Positions 53,928 through 62,524 are shown, counted from the first letter of the stretch. The stretch: DNA of 64,000 nt from JACMNW01 sp963708425 (GCA_963708425.1 OY970206.1:2480001-2544000), one strand, 5' to 3'. Notes: generated by a model not told the origin, from the letters alone. Translations and numbers: made by a program.

Positions 53928-54031
53928 AAAAAGCCGCTGGATCCCATGCCTCAATCAAGGCAACGGATCGAGCGGCGGTGCTCGGCTACTTCCCAACTTT
54001 GGGGGGTAGGGCAGCCCGACGTCATTGCCGG
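53928..54031 (-). promoter_or_regulatory. nas leader: two ANTAR hairpins and overlapping intrinsic terminator
   Basis: On the minus strand, hairpin 1 (54031-54016) is CCGGC-AATGAC-GTCGG with one G-U pair; hairpin 2 (53984-53969) is CGAGC-ACCGCC-GCTCG. Both hexaloops have A at position 1 and G at position 4, the ANTAR-target rule. A terminator follows: GCCGCTCGATCC (53976-53965) pairs with GGATCCAGCGGC (53944-53933) apart from one C-C mismatch, then TTTTT (53932-53928). The 3' arm of hairpin 2 lies within the 5' arm of the terminator, so the two are mutually exclusive. NasT stabilising the hairpins would allow readthrough into nrtA; NasS holds NasT when nitrate is absent. The NasT/NasS genes lie directly upstream. 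Confidence 0.85.
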
Positions 54032-54142
54032 ACCACTTTCATTTAGGGTGTCAATGCTGCGCTGCGGCGTCAACTGTATGCTGGAAAAATTTGCCCTCAG
54101 ATATGGCCGTTTTGCAGTTGCAGCATGGAAGTGCCACTTTTT

Positions 54143-55312
54143 TCAGCGTGCAGGCAGGCTCGGGTCGAAAATTCGGGCGTCAAAAAAGCGATCAGCTTGT
54201 AGAATCAATTGGCCCCGTTCGGACGCGACGACAGCAGATGCGGAAAGTGCGCCTTCCAGTTTCTCCGATGCTCCGGGCAAATCCGCACCCGCAGCCCGCA
54301 GATGCAACCGGTAAAGATCGCTGCGAAACACCGATCCTGCGGTTTTCGCCGCAGCAATGGGGTCAAGCCCCAAACGCCGCGCCATTGCGGCACCTATCCA
54401 TGCTGCCTGACTGCGCCATGGAAACGTTGCAGCACCGGCAAAGAACTCGATCAACCGGGTCGTAGGCCGTTCTTCGCCCGCAGAAATGATCATACGCCCC
54501 GTCAATGCGCGTTCAATCAGCTCGGGCGATACGGCCAGACGTCCGGGGGCCGCCAAAAGTTCAGATGCGATCATCCGGTTTTCTGTTGCACCTAACCAAC
54601 GTCCGGCCCGCCACACCGCACGCAGCAACTGCCCGGCAATGGCTGGTTTCTCCTCGGCCCAGCCCGCACGCGCGGCAAGCACCTTTTCGGGTGCGTTTGA
54701 CCAGATCGCAGCACATGGCAGAAGCAAAGTGCCCGCGCCAATTTCAACCGCGACTGATCCCCAGGGCTCACCAACGCAGAACGCATCAATCTCACCCGAG
54801 GCAATCGCTTCGGCCATCCGGGGCGGCGGCACAGTGCGAATGTCCAGCCTTGCGGGGTCTGCCCCCAATGCACCAAGCCAATAGTGCACCAACTCGCAAT
54901 GCATCGAAAACGCAAAAGGCACTCCGATCCGCAGTTTACCTGCTGCTGCAAGAAGGGCTCGCCCGGCAAGGCCCGCGTCTTTGAAATCAAAGCTATAGCC
55001 AGTTCTGCGCATGCGCTCGGCGAGGGGTTGCGATATTCCGATGACATTGCCGTTGATGTTCAGCACCGATAGGGCGTCAAATCGTGCCGGACCGCGGATC
55101 AACCCCAGCGCTATCGCTACCGGCAATGGTGCCAGCATCTGCGCCGCGTCAACCTGCCCCTGCGCCAGCATATCGCGCAGGCTCGCCCAACTTGGGGCCG
55201 TATGCAGAACAAGGCGCAAGTTTTCTTCTTCGGCAAAACCCAAGGCCTCGGCCACGATCAACGGTGCTGCATCAACAAGCGGCACATAGCCGAGATGTAG
55301 ATCGACGGTCAT
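54143..55312 (-). CDS. nasS: NasS nitrate/nitrite sensor
   Basis: 389 residues of the NrtA/CmpA-like fold without a signal peptide, so cytoplasmic. LHLGYVPLVDAAPLIVAEAL at the start and VDAAQMLAPLPVAIALGLIR match the family. It overlaps the NasT stop (ATGA). NasS binds NasT without nitrate or nitrite and releases it on binding; NasT then acts on the leader RNA. The position between nasT and nrtA fits this directly. Confidence 0.92.
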   Translation of the reverse strand: MTVDLHLGYVPLVDAAPLIVAEALGFAEEENLRLVLHTAPSWASLRDMLAQGQVDAAQMLAPLPVAIALGLIRGPARFDALSVLNINGNVIGISQPLAERMRRTGYSFDFKDAGLAGRALLAAAGKLRIGVPFAFSMHCELVHYWLGALGADPARLDIRTVPPPRMAEAIASGEIDAFCVGEPWGSVAVEIGAGTLLLPCAAIWSNAPEKVLAARAGWAEEKPAIAGQLLRAVWRAGRWLGATENRMIASELLAAPGRLAVSPELIERALTGRMIISAGEERPTTRLIEFFAGAATFPWRSQAAWIGAAMARRLGLDPIAAAKTAGSVFRSDLYRLHLRAAGADLPGASEKLEGALSASAVVASERGQLILQADRFFDARIFDPSLPAR

Positions 55313-55893
55313 CTTAGCAAATCCGCAGTCATCACCAGGGCCTGTGCGACGTCGGCTACTTTGCGCCCTTGATCCATCGCGGTTTTGCGCATCAGGGCAT
55401 AAGCATCTTCCTCACTAAGACCACGCGCCCGCATCAAGATGCCCTTGGCACGGTCGATGACTTTGCGTTCTTCCAATGCGCGGCGCGTTTCAGAAAGCTC
55501 GATCCGCATCTTTTGCAGCATGTGAAAGCGGGCAATGGCCGCATCAAGGATCGGCTTGATGCGGTCGCCACGCAGCCCATCAACAACATAGGCCGACACC
55601 CCGGCCTCGATCGCCGCCTTGGTCAGGGTTTGATCGCTTTGATCGACAAACATCGCGACCGGGCGTTCCATTGGTGAGGTGGCGAGTGTTAGTTCCTCAA
55701 GAACGTCACGTGAAGGATTGCCTACGTCGATCAGCACGATATCGGGATTGCGCTGCGCGATGCGCCGGGCGAGGCCCGCTTCCTCGGCAATGACCATCAC
55801 GTCAAAATCGCCCGCATCCTGTAGGCCATCGACGATCAGCAACGCACGTTGGCGGTCTTTTTCGACGACAATAATGGACAGCCGTTTTTTCAT
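55309..55893 (-). CDS. nasT: NasT antiterminator (receiver plus ANTAR domain)
   Basis: 194 residues from ATG 55893. The N-terminal receiver-like domain has VVEKDRQRALLIVDGLQDAG and an Asp at residue 56 (VLIDVGNPSRD). The C-terminal ANTAR helix bundle reads RALEERKVIDRAKGILMRAR, then GLSEEDAYALMRKTA and VADVAQALVMTADLL. It binds paired hairpins in the leader upstream of nrtA and prevents termination when freed from NasS. First gene of the nas run; its promoter must lie in 55894-56109. Confidence 0.94.
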   Translation of the reverse strand: MKKRLSIIVVEKDRQRALLIVDGLQDAGDFDVMVIAEEAGLARRIAQRNPDIVLIDVGNPSRDVLEELTLATSPMERPVAMFVDQSDQTLTKAAIEAGVSAYVVDGLRGDRIKPILDAAIARFHMLQKMRIELSETRRALEERKVIDRAKGILMRARGLSEEDAYALMRKTAMDQGRKVADVAQALVMTADLLR

Positions 55894-56009
55894 TGCCCTT
55901 GGAAAGCGCAAAGCGCCGATGATGAAAAGGGCAGCAGGCGAAACAGGGCGGCAATACTGTTGAAACAGAAAGATCGCCTATTATTTCATCGAAACCTGTT
56001 GTGACCGCG

Positions 56010-56029
56010 CATTTTCTGCGCAGAAAATG
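56010..56029. repeat. perfect 20-bp palindrome between efp and nasT
   Basis: CATTTTCTGCGCAGAAAATG has no mismatch and no spacer. A second small stem, CACAGC-GGT-GCTGTG, lies at 56055-56069. Neither has a T-run. The palindrome could be a dimeric regulator's operator for nasT (116 bases upstream of its ATG) or part of the efp transcript end. Confidence 0.6.
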
Positions 56030-56109
56030 GCAATGATGGGCGCAGAGCGGGAGTCACAGCGGTGCTGTGTTCGCGTGTGACGGCACTCGCCAGCTTTACT
56101 CCGGTCGCT

Positions 56110-56676
56110 TTACGCCTTCGCGCGTTCCACGTAGGAATTGTCGTCGGTTGAGATTACGATTTTGGTGCCAGAGTTGATATGGGCTGGGACCATCACCCGC
56201 AGACCGTTCGACAAGATCGCGGGTTTGTACGACGATGATGCTGTTTGGCCCTTCATCACGGGTTCGGTTTCCACAATATCGACGGTCACTTTCATCGGCA
56301 GTTCGATCGAGATGGCCACGCCTTGGTGGGTCTTCACTGACACGCGGAGGCCATCGACCAAGAACACCTTCTGATCGCCGACAACATCGGCGGACACCGC
56401 GACCTGTTCGTAGGTGTTGGGTTCCATGAAGTGAAACCCTTCGCCGTCTTCATAGAGAAAATCATAATCGCGTTCATCGACATGCGCGCGTTCAACCTGT
56501 TCCGTCGTGCGCCAACGTTCGGAAACCTTCACGCCATCGGAAATGCGCCGCATGTCGATCTGCGTGGTGGGGGTGCCTTTGCCGGGATGAAAATTCTCTG
56601 CTGTCAGAACGACGTAAAGACGCCCATCAAGATCAACAACATTTCCTTTGCGCAGGCTGGACGCGATGACTTTCAC
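56110..56676 (-). CDS. efp: translation elongation factor P
   Basis: 188 residues, normal length. The conserved loop AENFHPGKGTPTTQIDMRRI puts Lys33 at the tip, where E. coli EF-P has the modified Lys34. Three OB-type domains are covered to SGTKIVISTDDNSYVERAKA. It helps the ribosome through polyproline stretches. The enzyme that adds lysine (EpmA) is encoded divergently 104 bases away. No epmB was seen in this window. Confidence 0.97.
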   Translation of the reverse strand: MKVIASSLRKGNVVDLDGRLYVVLTAENFHPGKGTPTTQIDMRRISDGVKVSERWRTTEQVERAHVDERDYDFLYEDGEGFHFMEPNTYEQVAVSADVVGDQKVFLVDGLRVSVKTHQGVAISIELPMKVTVDIVETEPVMKGQTASSSYKPAILSNGLRVMVPAHINSGTKIVISTDDNSYVERAKA

Positions 56677-56780
56677 GGAAGCTTCCTTGTTATGCAGGCG
56701 CGCGCCAAGTAAGGAGGCGCGCAGTTGCCGATGGGGTTAGCCTATCTTGCCAGAAATCTCCAGCCGAAAGCCGCTTTGAT

Positions 56781-57842
56781 ATGACAGAGCCAAGGATCAA
56801 CGCCGCATCGCAGTGGTGGATACCGGCAATTCATGCCGACCGACGCCCGCTTTTGTTGACTCGTAACCGCATTCAGGCGGCTTTGCGGAGCTATTTGGCG
56901 GCGGAAGGGTTTATCGAGGTTGATCCAGCGGCGCTGCAAGTTTCACCAGGTAACGAGGCCCATTTGCATGGGTTTGCCACGCAAGCCATTGGGAATGATG
57001 GTGTATCGCGACCGATGTATCTGCATACATCGCCCGAGTTCGCGATGAAAAAACTGCTGGCGGCGGGAGAGACGCGGATCGCGTCGTTTGCCCATGTCTG
57101 GCGCAACCGTGAACGGGGGTCGCTGCATAGCCCCGAATTTACGATGCTGGAATGGTACCGTGTTGGTGAAGATTATGAAGTCCTGATGCAGGATTGCGCG
57201 TCCATGTTGCGGTTGGCGGCGGATGGAGCCGGTGCAAAGGTGCTGCGGTTTAGAGATAGAGTCTGCGATCCGTTCGCGGCGTTTGAGCGCCTAAGCGTGG
57301 TTGAGGCGTTTCAATGCTATGCAGGGATTGATCTGCTGTCCACGATGGCAGCCGATGGCTCGACCGATGCGGATGAGCTTGGCGCGGCCATGGATGCGGT
57401 GGGCATCAAGCGTGCGGCCGATGACACGTGGTCCGATATGTTAAGCCGTGCTTTGGTGGAAAAAGTGGAGCCTAATCTGGGCCTTGGGCGGATGACGGTG
57501 CTGGATCGCTATCCTGCCGCTGAGGCAGCACTTGCGCGGCCTGCTGCGGATGATGCGCGTGTGGCGGAGCGGTTTGAGGTTTATGCCTGTGGGGTGGAGC
57601 TTGCCAACGGGTTTGGCGAGTTGACCAACCCTGCCGAGCAACGGCGGCGGTTTGGGCTGGAAATGAATGAAAAGCAGCGTGTTTACGGCGAGCGTTATCC
57701 GGTGGACGAAGACTTCTTGGCGGCCCTTGCGCTGATGCCGCCTGCCAGTGGCATTGCGCTTGGGTTTGACCGTTTGGTGATGCTGGCCACCGGCGCGCCA
57801 CGTATTGATGATGTGATCTGGACGCCTGTAGCCGGGGGATAG
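56781..57842 (+). CDS. epmA: EF-P lysine lysyltransferase EpmA
   Basis: 353 residues, a class II aminoacyl-tRNA synthetase-like core without an anticodon domain. VSPGNEAHLHGFATQAIGND, then TSPEFAMKKLLAAGETRIAS and AHVWRNRERGSLHSPEFTML (motif 2), and later GIALGFDRLVMLATGAPRID (motif 3) match PoxA/GenX. It attaches beta-lysine or lysine to EF-P. Divergent from efp. Confidence 0.94.
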   Translation: MTEPRINAASQWWIPAIHADRRPLLLTRNRIQAALRSYLAAEGFIEVDPAALQVSPGNEAHLHGFATQAIGNDGVSRPMYLHTSPEFAMKKLLAAGETRIASFAHVWRNRERGSLHSPEFTMLEWYRVGEDYEVLMQDCASMLRLAADGAGAKVLRFRDRVCDPFAAFERLSVVEAFQCYAGIDLLSTMAADGSTDADELGAAMDAVGIKRAADDTWSDMLSRALVEKVEPNLGLGRMTVLDRYPAAEAALARPAADDARVAERFEVYACGVELANGFGELTNPAEQRRRFGLEMNEKQRVYGERYPVDEDFLAALALMPPASGIALGFDRLVMLATGAPRIDDVIWTPVAGG

Positions 57843-57852
57843 CGTGCAGGCT

Positions 57853-58875
57853 TTAGCGGCGTTTGGCGGTTGATTGGCCGGGGGTAACTTGCGGCTTGAT
57901 CTCGATTATGGTCGCGGGCGCCTGGCCGTTATCGTGCGCCAAAACCGAGATGATCAGTTCTGCCGTTTGTCGCCCGATGTCGCGCGGAAACGGGTTCACA
58001 GTGGTGATCGTCGGTACCGAAATGCCCGAGATTTCATAGGCACCAAAACCGGCGATCGCTATTTGATTTGGCACAGATACGCCGCGCCGCATACATTCGG
58101 TCAGTGCACCAAAGGCGGACAGATCGGATACGCAAATAACGGCCTCGGTATCGGGCATCTGGTCCAACAGTTTGGCCATTGCTACAGCGCCTTCGCGCAT
58201 TGAAATGGGCGGCTGGCCTGCGCCGACAAGACGGCTTGCGTCCAGTTTGTGCTGTTGCATCGCAGCGATGAAGCCGCGCCGCCTATCAGCCCCTCGGGTA
58301 TCGCCATCGGTATCGCCGCCGATAAAGGCTAGTCGCGTAAACCCTTGATGCACCAGATGATCTACCAGCGCCAGCATGGTAGCAGCATTGGAAAATCCGA
58401 CAACATGACCGATAGGTGCCTCGGGCAAATCCCAGGTTTCGACCACGGGAATGCCAGCGTTCGCCAGTAACCGCCGGGTGCGATCTGTGTGCCGCCCGCC
58501 GGTAACAACAATCGCCTCTGGCCTGCGGCGAAGCAGTTGTTCGACCAGTTGTTCCTCTTGATGGATGTCGTAGTTCGTATAGCCCAATAGCACCTGCAAG
58601 CCCGCTTGACCAAGCCGTTCTGACAGCGCACCGACAGTATCGGCGAAGTTGGCATTGTTGATCGACGGGATGGTTACGGCGATAAAGCCAGACCGCTGCG
58701 AGCGCAGGTTTGCGGCTGTACTATCAAATACATAGCCCATTTCCTCAGCGGTTTTGCGAATAAGGTCACGGGTGCCGACGCTAACCGACGAGTCTTGCTT
58801 GAAGGCCCGGCTGACCGTCATCACCGACACCCCGGTGGCGTTTGCCACGTCCTTCATGGTTGGCGGTTTTTGCAT
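57853..58875 (-). CDS. LacI-family regulator (gluconate/idonate region)
   Basis: 340 residues from ATG 58875. Helix-turn-helix MKDVANATGVSVMTVSRAFK (residues 7-26), hinge near 60 (AANLRSQRSGFIAVTIPSIN) and a periplasmic-binding-like effector domain. The subfamily resembles GntR of E. coli (LacI type). It follows the gluconokinase gene on the same strand; an imperfect TTGTTATCGTTACCAA lies 15 bases upstream of its start. Likely represses the region; effector is probably gluconate or its phosphate. Confidence 0.9.
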   Translation of the reverse strand: MQKPPTMKDVANATGVSVMTVSRAFKQDSSVSVGTRDLIRKTAEEMGYVFDSTAANLRSQRSGFIAVTIPSINNANFADTVGALSERLGQAGLQVLLGYTNYDIHQEEQLVEQLLRRRPEAIVVTGGRHTDRTRRLLANAGIPVVETWDLPEAPIGHVVGFSNAATMLALVDHLVHQGFTRLAFIGGDTDGDTRGADRRRGFIAAMQQHKLDASRLVGAGQPPISMREGAVAMAKLLDQMPDTEAVICVSDLSAFGALTECMRRGVSVPNQIAIAGFGAYEISGISVPTITTVNPFPRDIGRQTAELIISVLAHDNGQAPATIIEIKPQVTPGQSTAKRR

Positions 58876-58889
58876 CGCGGGCTTCAATA

Positions 58890-58905
58890 TTGTTATCGTT
58901 ACCAA
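58890..58905. promoter_or_regulatory. operator-like palindrome, site B
   Basis: TTGTTATCGTTACCAA matches its reverse complement in six of eight pairs; it shares the TGTTAnCGnTAACA-like core with the sites at 60272, 62422 and 62477. Lies between the gluconokinase and the LacI-type gene. Confidence 0.6.
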
Positions 58906-58948
58906 CCTTATCAGGCCGCAGTGTTCGCAATGCAACCGCGTCGTGCGG

Positions 58949-59461
58949 CTATGGTCGCGGCAGCCGACTTTTGTGTGTTTTGGTCAGCAACTCGGCCAGA
59001 ATGGCTTGCGGGGTTTGGTCAATGTCTACGGTGATGGAATGTTCGTCGGCGGTGGGAGGTTCGAGCGCGGCTAGCTGGCTTGCCAGCAGGCTGGGCGGCA
59101 TGAAATGGCCGGTGCGGGCGGCCATTCGTTTCGCCAGAACTTCGGGTGATCCTGCGAGATGCATGAACATGACGGGTTGGCAAGCCTCGGCCCGGATCGT
59201 GTCGCGGTAGCGGCGCTTTAGGGCGGAGCAGCCGATGACGATGGGGCCGGTATTGCCGCGAAGGGATTGGCCAACTTTGACAAGCCATGGGGCGCGATCT
59301 TCGTCCGTCAAGGGGTTGCCAGCGGCCATTTTTGCGCGGTTCGCGGCAGGGTGAAGATCGTCGCCGTCGATGAATTTTCCGCCGATAGCGGCGGCAAAGG
59401 CGGCACCGATTGAGGATTTCCCACAGCCAGAAACCCCCATGATAACAAAGCGTTCCATCAT
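58949..59461 (-). CDS. gntK: gluconokinase
   Basis: 170 residues from ATG 59461, overlapping the SDR stop. P-loop GVSGCGKSSIG (residues 9-19), then GDDLHPAANRAKMAAGNPLT and DEDRAPWLVKVGQSL, CSALKRRYRDTIR, the GntK/IdnK family. It phosphorylates D-gluconate to 6-phosphogluconate for the Entner-Doudoroff or pentose phosphate route. Fits the SDR and idonate dehydrogenase next to it. Confidence 0.93.
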   Translation of the reverse strand: MMERFVIMGVSGCGKSSIGAAFAAAIGGKFIDGDDLHPAANRAKMAAGNPLTDEDRAPWLVKVGQSLRGNTGPIVIGCSALKRRYRDTIRAEACQPVMFMHLAGSPEVLAKRMAARTGHFMPPSLLASQLAALEPPTADEHSITVDIDQTPQAILAELLTKTHKSRLPRP

Positions 59462-60225
59462 AACGAAGCGGTGATGCCGCCATCGACATACAGGATGTGG
59501 CCGTTGACAAATGTTGACGCGGCGGAGGCCAGAAAAATGCAGGCCCCGACCAGTTCTTCGACATTGCCCCAACGCCCAGCGGGAGTGCGTTTTTCAAGCC
59601 AAGTGGAGAAGGCGGAATCGGCAACCAGAGCGGCGTTCAGGGGGGTGTTGAAGTATCCGGGTGCGATGGCGTTGCACTGCAACCCGTATTTTGCCCAGTC
59701 GGTTGCCATGCCTTTGGTCAGGTTTCCAACGGCACCCTTGGTGGCTGTGTAGGGAGCAATTCCGGGGCGGGCGAGGGCGGTTTGGACGGAAGCGATGTTG
59801 ATGATCTTGCCTGACCTGCGGGTGATCATATGGCGTGCCACGGCTTGGCCGACGTGAAAGACGCTTGCGATATTGGTTTGCAACAGGCGTTCAAAGGCGT
59901 CAGCGGGGAAATCTTCCAAGGGCCCGCGATGTTGCATTCCGGCGTTGTTGACCAGGATATCAATGGGGCCTCTGGTCGCCTCAAAACCATCTAAGGCACT
60001 GCGAACCAAAGCATGATTTGTGGCATCAAAGGTAAGAGTTTCAATGGTATAGCCTTCCGCGCGCAGGGTGGCTGCGGCGGTTTCCAGCTTGTCGGAATCG
60101 CGCCCGTTCAGCACAATGTTTGCCCCGGCGGCGGCCATGCCACGGGCTAGCGCGAAGCCGATGCCTTGCGATGATCCGGTGATCAGGGCGCGTTTTCCAG
60201 TGAGGTCAAACAATGCTAGGCTCAT
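59458..60225 (-). CDS. gluconate 5-dehydrogenase-type SDR
   Basis: 255 residues from ATG 60225. Cofactor motif ALITGSSQGIGFALARGMAA (residues 13-32), NNAGMQHRGPLEDF, catalytic PYTATKGAVGNL and the end SAASTFVNGHILYVDGGITA. This branch includes IdnO/GNO (5-ketogluconate to gluconate). With idnD-type and gluconokinase genes the assignment is likely. Divergent from idnD with a palindromic operator between. Confidence 0.86.
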   Translation of the reverse strand: MSLALFDLTGKRALITGSSQGIGFALARGMAAAGANIVLNGRDSDKLETAAATLRAEGYTIETLTFDATNHALVRSALDGFEATRGPIDILVNNAGMQHRGPLEDFPADAFERLLQTNIASVFHVGQAVARHMITRRSGKIINIASVQTALARPGIAPYTATKGAVGNLTKGMATDWAKYGLQCNAIAPGYFNTPLNAALVADSAFSTWLEKRTPAGRWGNVEELVGACIFLASAASTFVNGHILYVDGGITASL

Positions 60226-60271
60226 CCCGACAATCCTTCTTTTGGCTCGACAACGCATAAGCTTGGTCTAT

Positions 60272-60287
60272 ATGTTAACGATAACAT
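60272..60287. promoter_or_regulatory. operator-like palindrome, site A
   Basis: ATGTTAACGATAACAT is symmetric except the one central A/A pair. It lies between the divergent SDR (start 60225) and idnD-type gene (60347), where one repressor could control both. Very like operators of LacI-family gluconate regulators. Confidence 0.7.
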
Positions 60288-60346
60288 GACGATGTCAAGC
60301 GACCTTGCTTGCCAGCGCTGATACCCCGGTTTCCCATGAGGCACAG

Positions 60347-61378
60347 ATGAAATCCATAGTCATTCATGCGGCGAAAGACCTGCGGATAGAAACCCGTGAC
60401 GTGCCGGAACCGGGTGCTGGCGAGGTGCAGATCGCACTGGCGACAGGGGGGATTTGCGGGTCTGACTTGCATTATTATCGGCACGGCGGATTTGGCGCGA
60501 TACGGCTGCGCGAGCCGATGATCCTTGGGCATGAGGTGTCTGGCCATATCACAAAACTAGGGGAAGGTGTGACCGGATTGCGAGTTGGGCAGCTGGTGGC
60601 GGTGTCGCCATCGCGGCCCTGTTACGTGTGCACCTTCTGTACACTGGGCGTGCACCAGCAGTGCATACAAATGCGGTTCTATGGCTCGGCCATGCCTTTC
60701 CCGCATATTCAGGGCGCGTTCAGCGAAGTACTGGTTGCCGACGCGCGCCAATGTGCTCCGGCGGATGGTTTGACGCCCGGTGAGGCGGCGATGGCGGAGC
60801 CGTTGGCGGTGACGTTGCACGCGACAAAACGGGCGGGCGAGATGCTGGGCAAATCGGTGCTGGTGACGGGGTGCGGGCCCATTGGGATATTGTCGATCCT
60901 TGCCGCGCGGCGGGCGGGGGCGGATTTGATTGTGGCGACCGACCTTAGCGATTTTACCCTTGCGATGGCGAAGCATGCGGGGGCGGATGAGGTGATCAAT
61001 ATGGGCACCACGCCCGACGGGTTGGAAAAGTTCACGCCGAACAAGGGCACGTTTGATGTGCTGTATGAATGTTCGGGCGCAGCCCCTGCGTTGACTGCCG
61101 GAATTTTGGCAATGCAACCTTTGGGGACGATTTTGCAGTTGGGTTTGGGCGGCGATATGACGTTGCCGATGATGGCGATTACGGCGAAGGAATTGTCACT
61201 GAAGGGATCGTTTCGCTTTCATTCCGAATTTGCCGTCGGGGTCAGCCTGATGCAAAAACGGCTGATTGACGTGAAGCCGCTGATCACCCAAACGCTGCCG
61301 TTGGCCGATGCGGTGGCGGCGTTTGAGATTGCCAGCGACCGGGGGCGGGCGGTGAAGGCGCAGATCAGGTTCAGCTGA
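60347..61378 (+). CDS. L-idonate 5-dehydrogenase-type zinc alcohol dehydrogenase
   Basis: 343 residues from ATG 60347. MDR family: Cys37 in GGICGSDLHYYRHGGFG, the GHE motif at 61-63 (ILGHEVSGHITKLGEGV), structural zinc cysteines in CYVCTFCTLGVHQQC, NAD motif VLVTGCGPIGILSILAA. The sequence pattern fits IdnD/sorbitol-dehydrogenase relatives. It would oxidise L-idonate to 5-ketogluconate, which the SDR reduces to gluconate. Converges on the second LacI-type gene; the stop codons abut. Confidence 0.88.
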   Translation: MKSIVIHAAKDLRIETRDVPEPGAGEVQIALATGGICGSDLHYYRHGGFGAIRLREPMILGHEVSGHITKLGEGVTGLRVGQLVAVSPSRPCYVCTFCTLGVHQQCIQMRFYGSAMPFPHIQGAFSEVLVADARQCAPADGLTPGEAAMAEPLAVTLHATKRAGEMLGKSVLVTGCGPIGILSILAARRAGADLIVATDLSDFTLAMAKHAGADEVINMGTTPDGLEKFTPNKGTFDVLYECSGAAPALTAGILAMQPLGTILQLGLGGDMTLPMMAITAKELSLKGSFRFHSEFAVGVSLMQKRLIDVKPLITQTLPLADAVAAFEIASDRGRAVKAQIRFS

Positions 61379-62386
61379 TCAGACGGTTTCGCCGGGCACC
61401 AGCCGGGTTGGAATGACAGTAACATCTGGCACAGGATCGCCGCGCAATCTGCCGACCAGAACCTCGGCCGCGGTTTTGCCAAGACGCGTCGTCGGGATGA
61501 CGGTGGTCGTCAGGCGGCGCGGCTGGATCGAGGCGGCTTCCATGCCGCCCCATCCGGCGACGCCGATGTCACCCGGCACCGACATGCCGCGTGCGGTTAA
61601 CCATGCCATGCCACCGATAGCCATTTCGTCATCCTGGAAATAAAGCGCGTCGAGGTTTGGGTTGCGGCTAAGGATGGTTTCGGCACCGTAATAGCCCGCG
61701 TAAAAACCGGGTTGATCGTGCAACACCTCTTGATCGGCCAGTGTGGAGCCACCGTCGCGCAGGGCTGCGGCAAAGCCTTCGGCGCGGGTGCGACCAGTGG
61801 TCTGGCGATGGGCCAAGGCACCGACATAACCGATGCGCTGCCTGCCCCGGCTGATGAGGTGGCGGCCCATGTCATAGCCGTTGTCATAGTGCGAAAAGCC
61901 GACCGATACGTCGATAGGCTGAGTGTTCAGATCCCAGATTTCGACCACGGGCACGGTGAGGTCGCGCAGCAGGGCGAGCGTTCCGATGGTGTGTCGCCGT
62001 CCGACCAGAATGACACCGGCGGGCTGCCATGAGGCAAGGCTGCGCAGCCATGCCTCTTCTTCGTCGGGCAACTGATCGTTGCTGCCGATCATAGTTTGGT
62101 AACCAAACCGCGTGAGTGTGGCATTGATTGCGGCGAGGGTGGAGCCGAACAATTGGGATGTGAAGCGCGGCACGCAGACACCGACCAAAGTGGATGATTT
62201 GCCGGGGCCAAAGGCGGCGGCAAGGCGGTTTGGCAAGTAACCGAGGCGAGCCACTTCGGCCATGACGCGGGTGCGGGTGTCTTCGGAAAAGCCAGAGGCA
62301 TCGCGCAACACGCGGCTTACCGTCATCTTGGATACACCTGCCGCGCGGGCGACTTCTTCCAGACCTGCTTTGGTTGGTTTTGGCAT
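61379..62386 (-). CDS. LacI-family regulator, GntR-like, upstream of the ABC transporter
   Basis: 335 residues. Helix-turn-helix LEEVARAAGVSKMTVSRVLR (residues 9-28), then the hinge GYLPNRLAAAFGPGKSSTLV. The effector domain has WGGMEAASIQPRRLTTTVIP, as in GntR-type LacI regulators. Two operator-like sites lie between its start and the divergent ABC ATPase gene. Probably responds to the sugar acid imported by that transporter. Confidence 0.9.
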   Translation of the reverse strand: MPKPTKAGLEEVARAAGVSKMTVSRVLRDASGFSEDTRTRVMAEVARLGYLPNRLAAAFGPGKSSTLVGVCVPRFTSQLFGSTLAAINATLTRFGYQTMIGSNDQLPDEEEAWLRSLASWQPAGVILVGRRHTIGTLALLRDLTVPVVEIWDLNTQPIDVSVGFSHYDNGYDMGRHLISRGRQRIGYVGALAHRQTTGRTRAEGFAAALRDGGSTLADQEVLHDQPGFYAGYYGAETILSRNPNLDALYFQDDEMAIGGMAWLTARGMSVPGDIGVAGWGGMEAASIQPRRLTTTVIPTTRLGKTAAEVLVGRLRGDPVPDVTVIPTRLVPGETV

Positions 62387-62421
62387 TTTGCTTTGTCTGA
62401 CTGGGTCGGTTCGATGGCTGG

Positions 62422-62437
62422 ATGTTATCGTTAACTT
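62422..62437. promoter_or_regulatory. operator-like palindrome, site C
   Basis: ATGTTATCGTTAACTT, six of eight pairs symmetric; 36 bases upstream of the LacI-type gene's start at 62386, suggesting autoregulation. Confidence 0.6.
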
Positions 62438-62476
62438 GTGTCTTGACTCAAGGGGTGAGTCGGATGAATGATCGTT

Positions 62477-62492
62477 ACGTTACCGGTAACGC
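62477..62492. promoter_or_regulatory. operator-like palindrome, site D
   Basis: CGTTACCGGTAACG at 62478-62491 is a perfect palindrome within this 16-mer. It is 33 bases before the ABC gene start at 62525, suited to repression of that gene. The core matches the classical TTACCGGTAA of gluconate-type operators. Confidence 0.7.
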
Positions 62493-62524
62493 ATGCCTGA
62501 TCGGTAGCATAGGGAGGAAATCGC

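Noticed and set aside
54117..54140. TGGCAC-like sequence at the start of the nas leader, a possible sigma-54 site
   Set aside because: The matching GC dinucleotide is one base off the fixed spacing, so it does not meet the -24/-12 rule.
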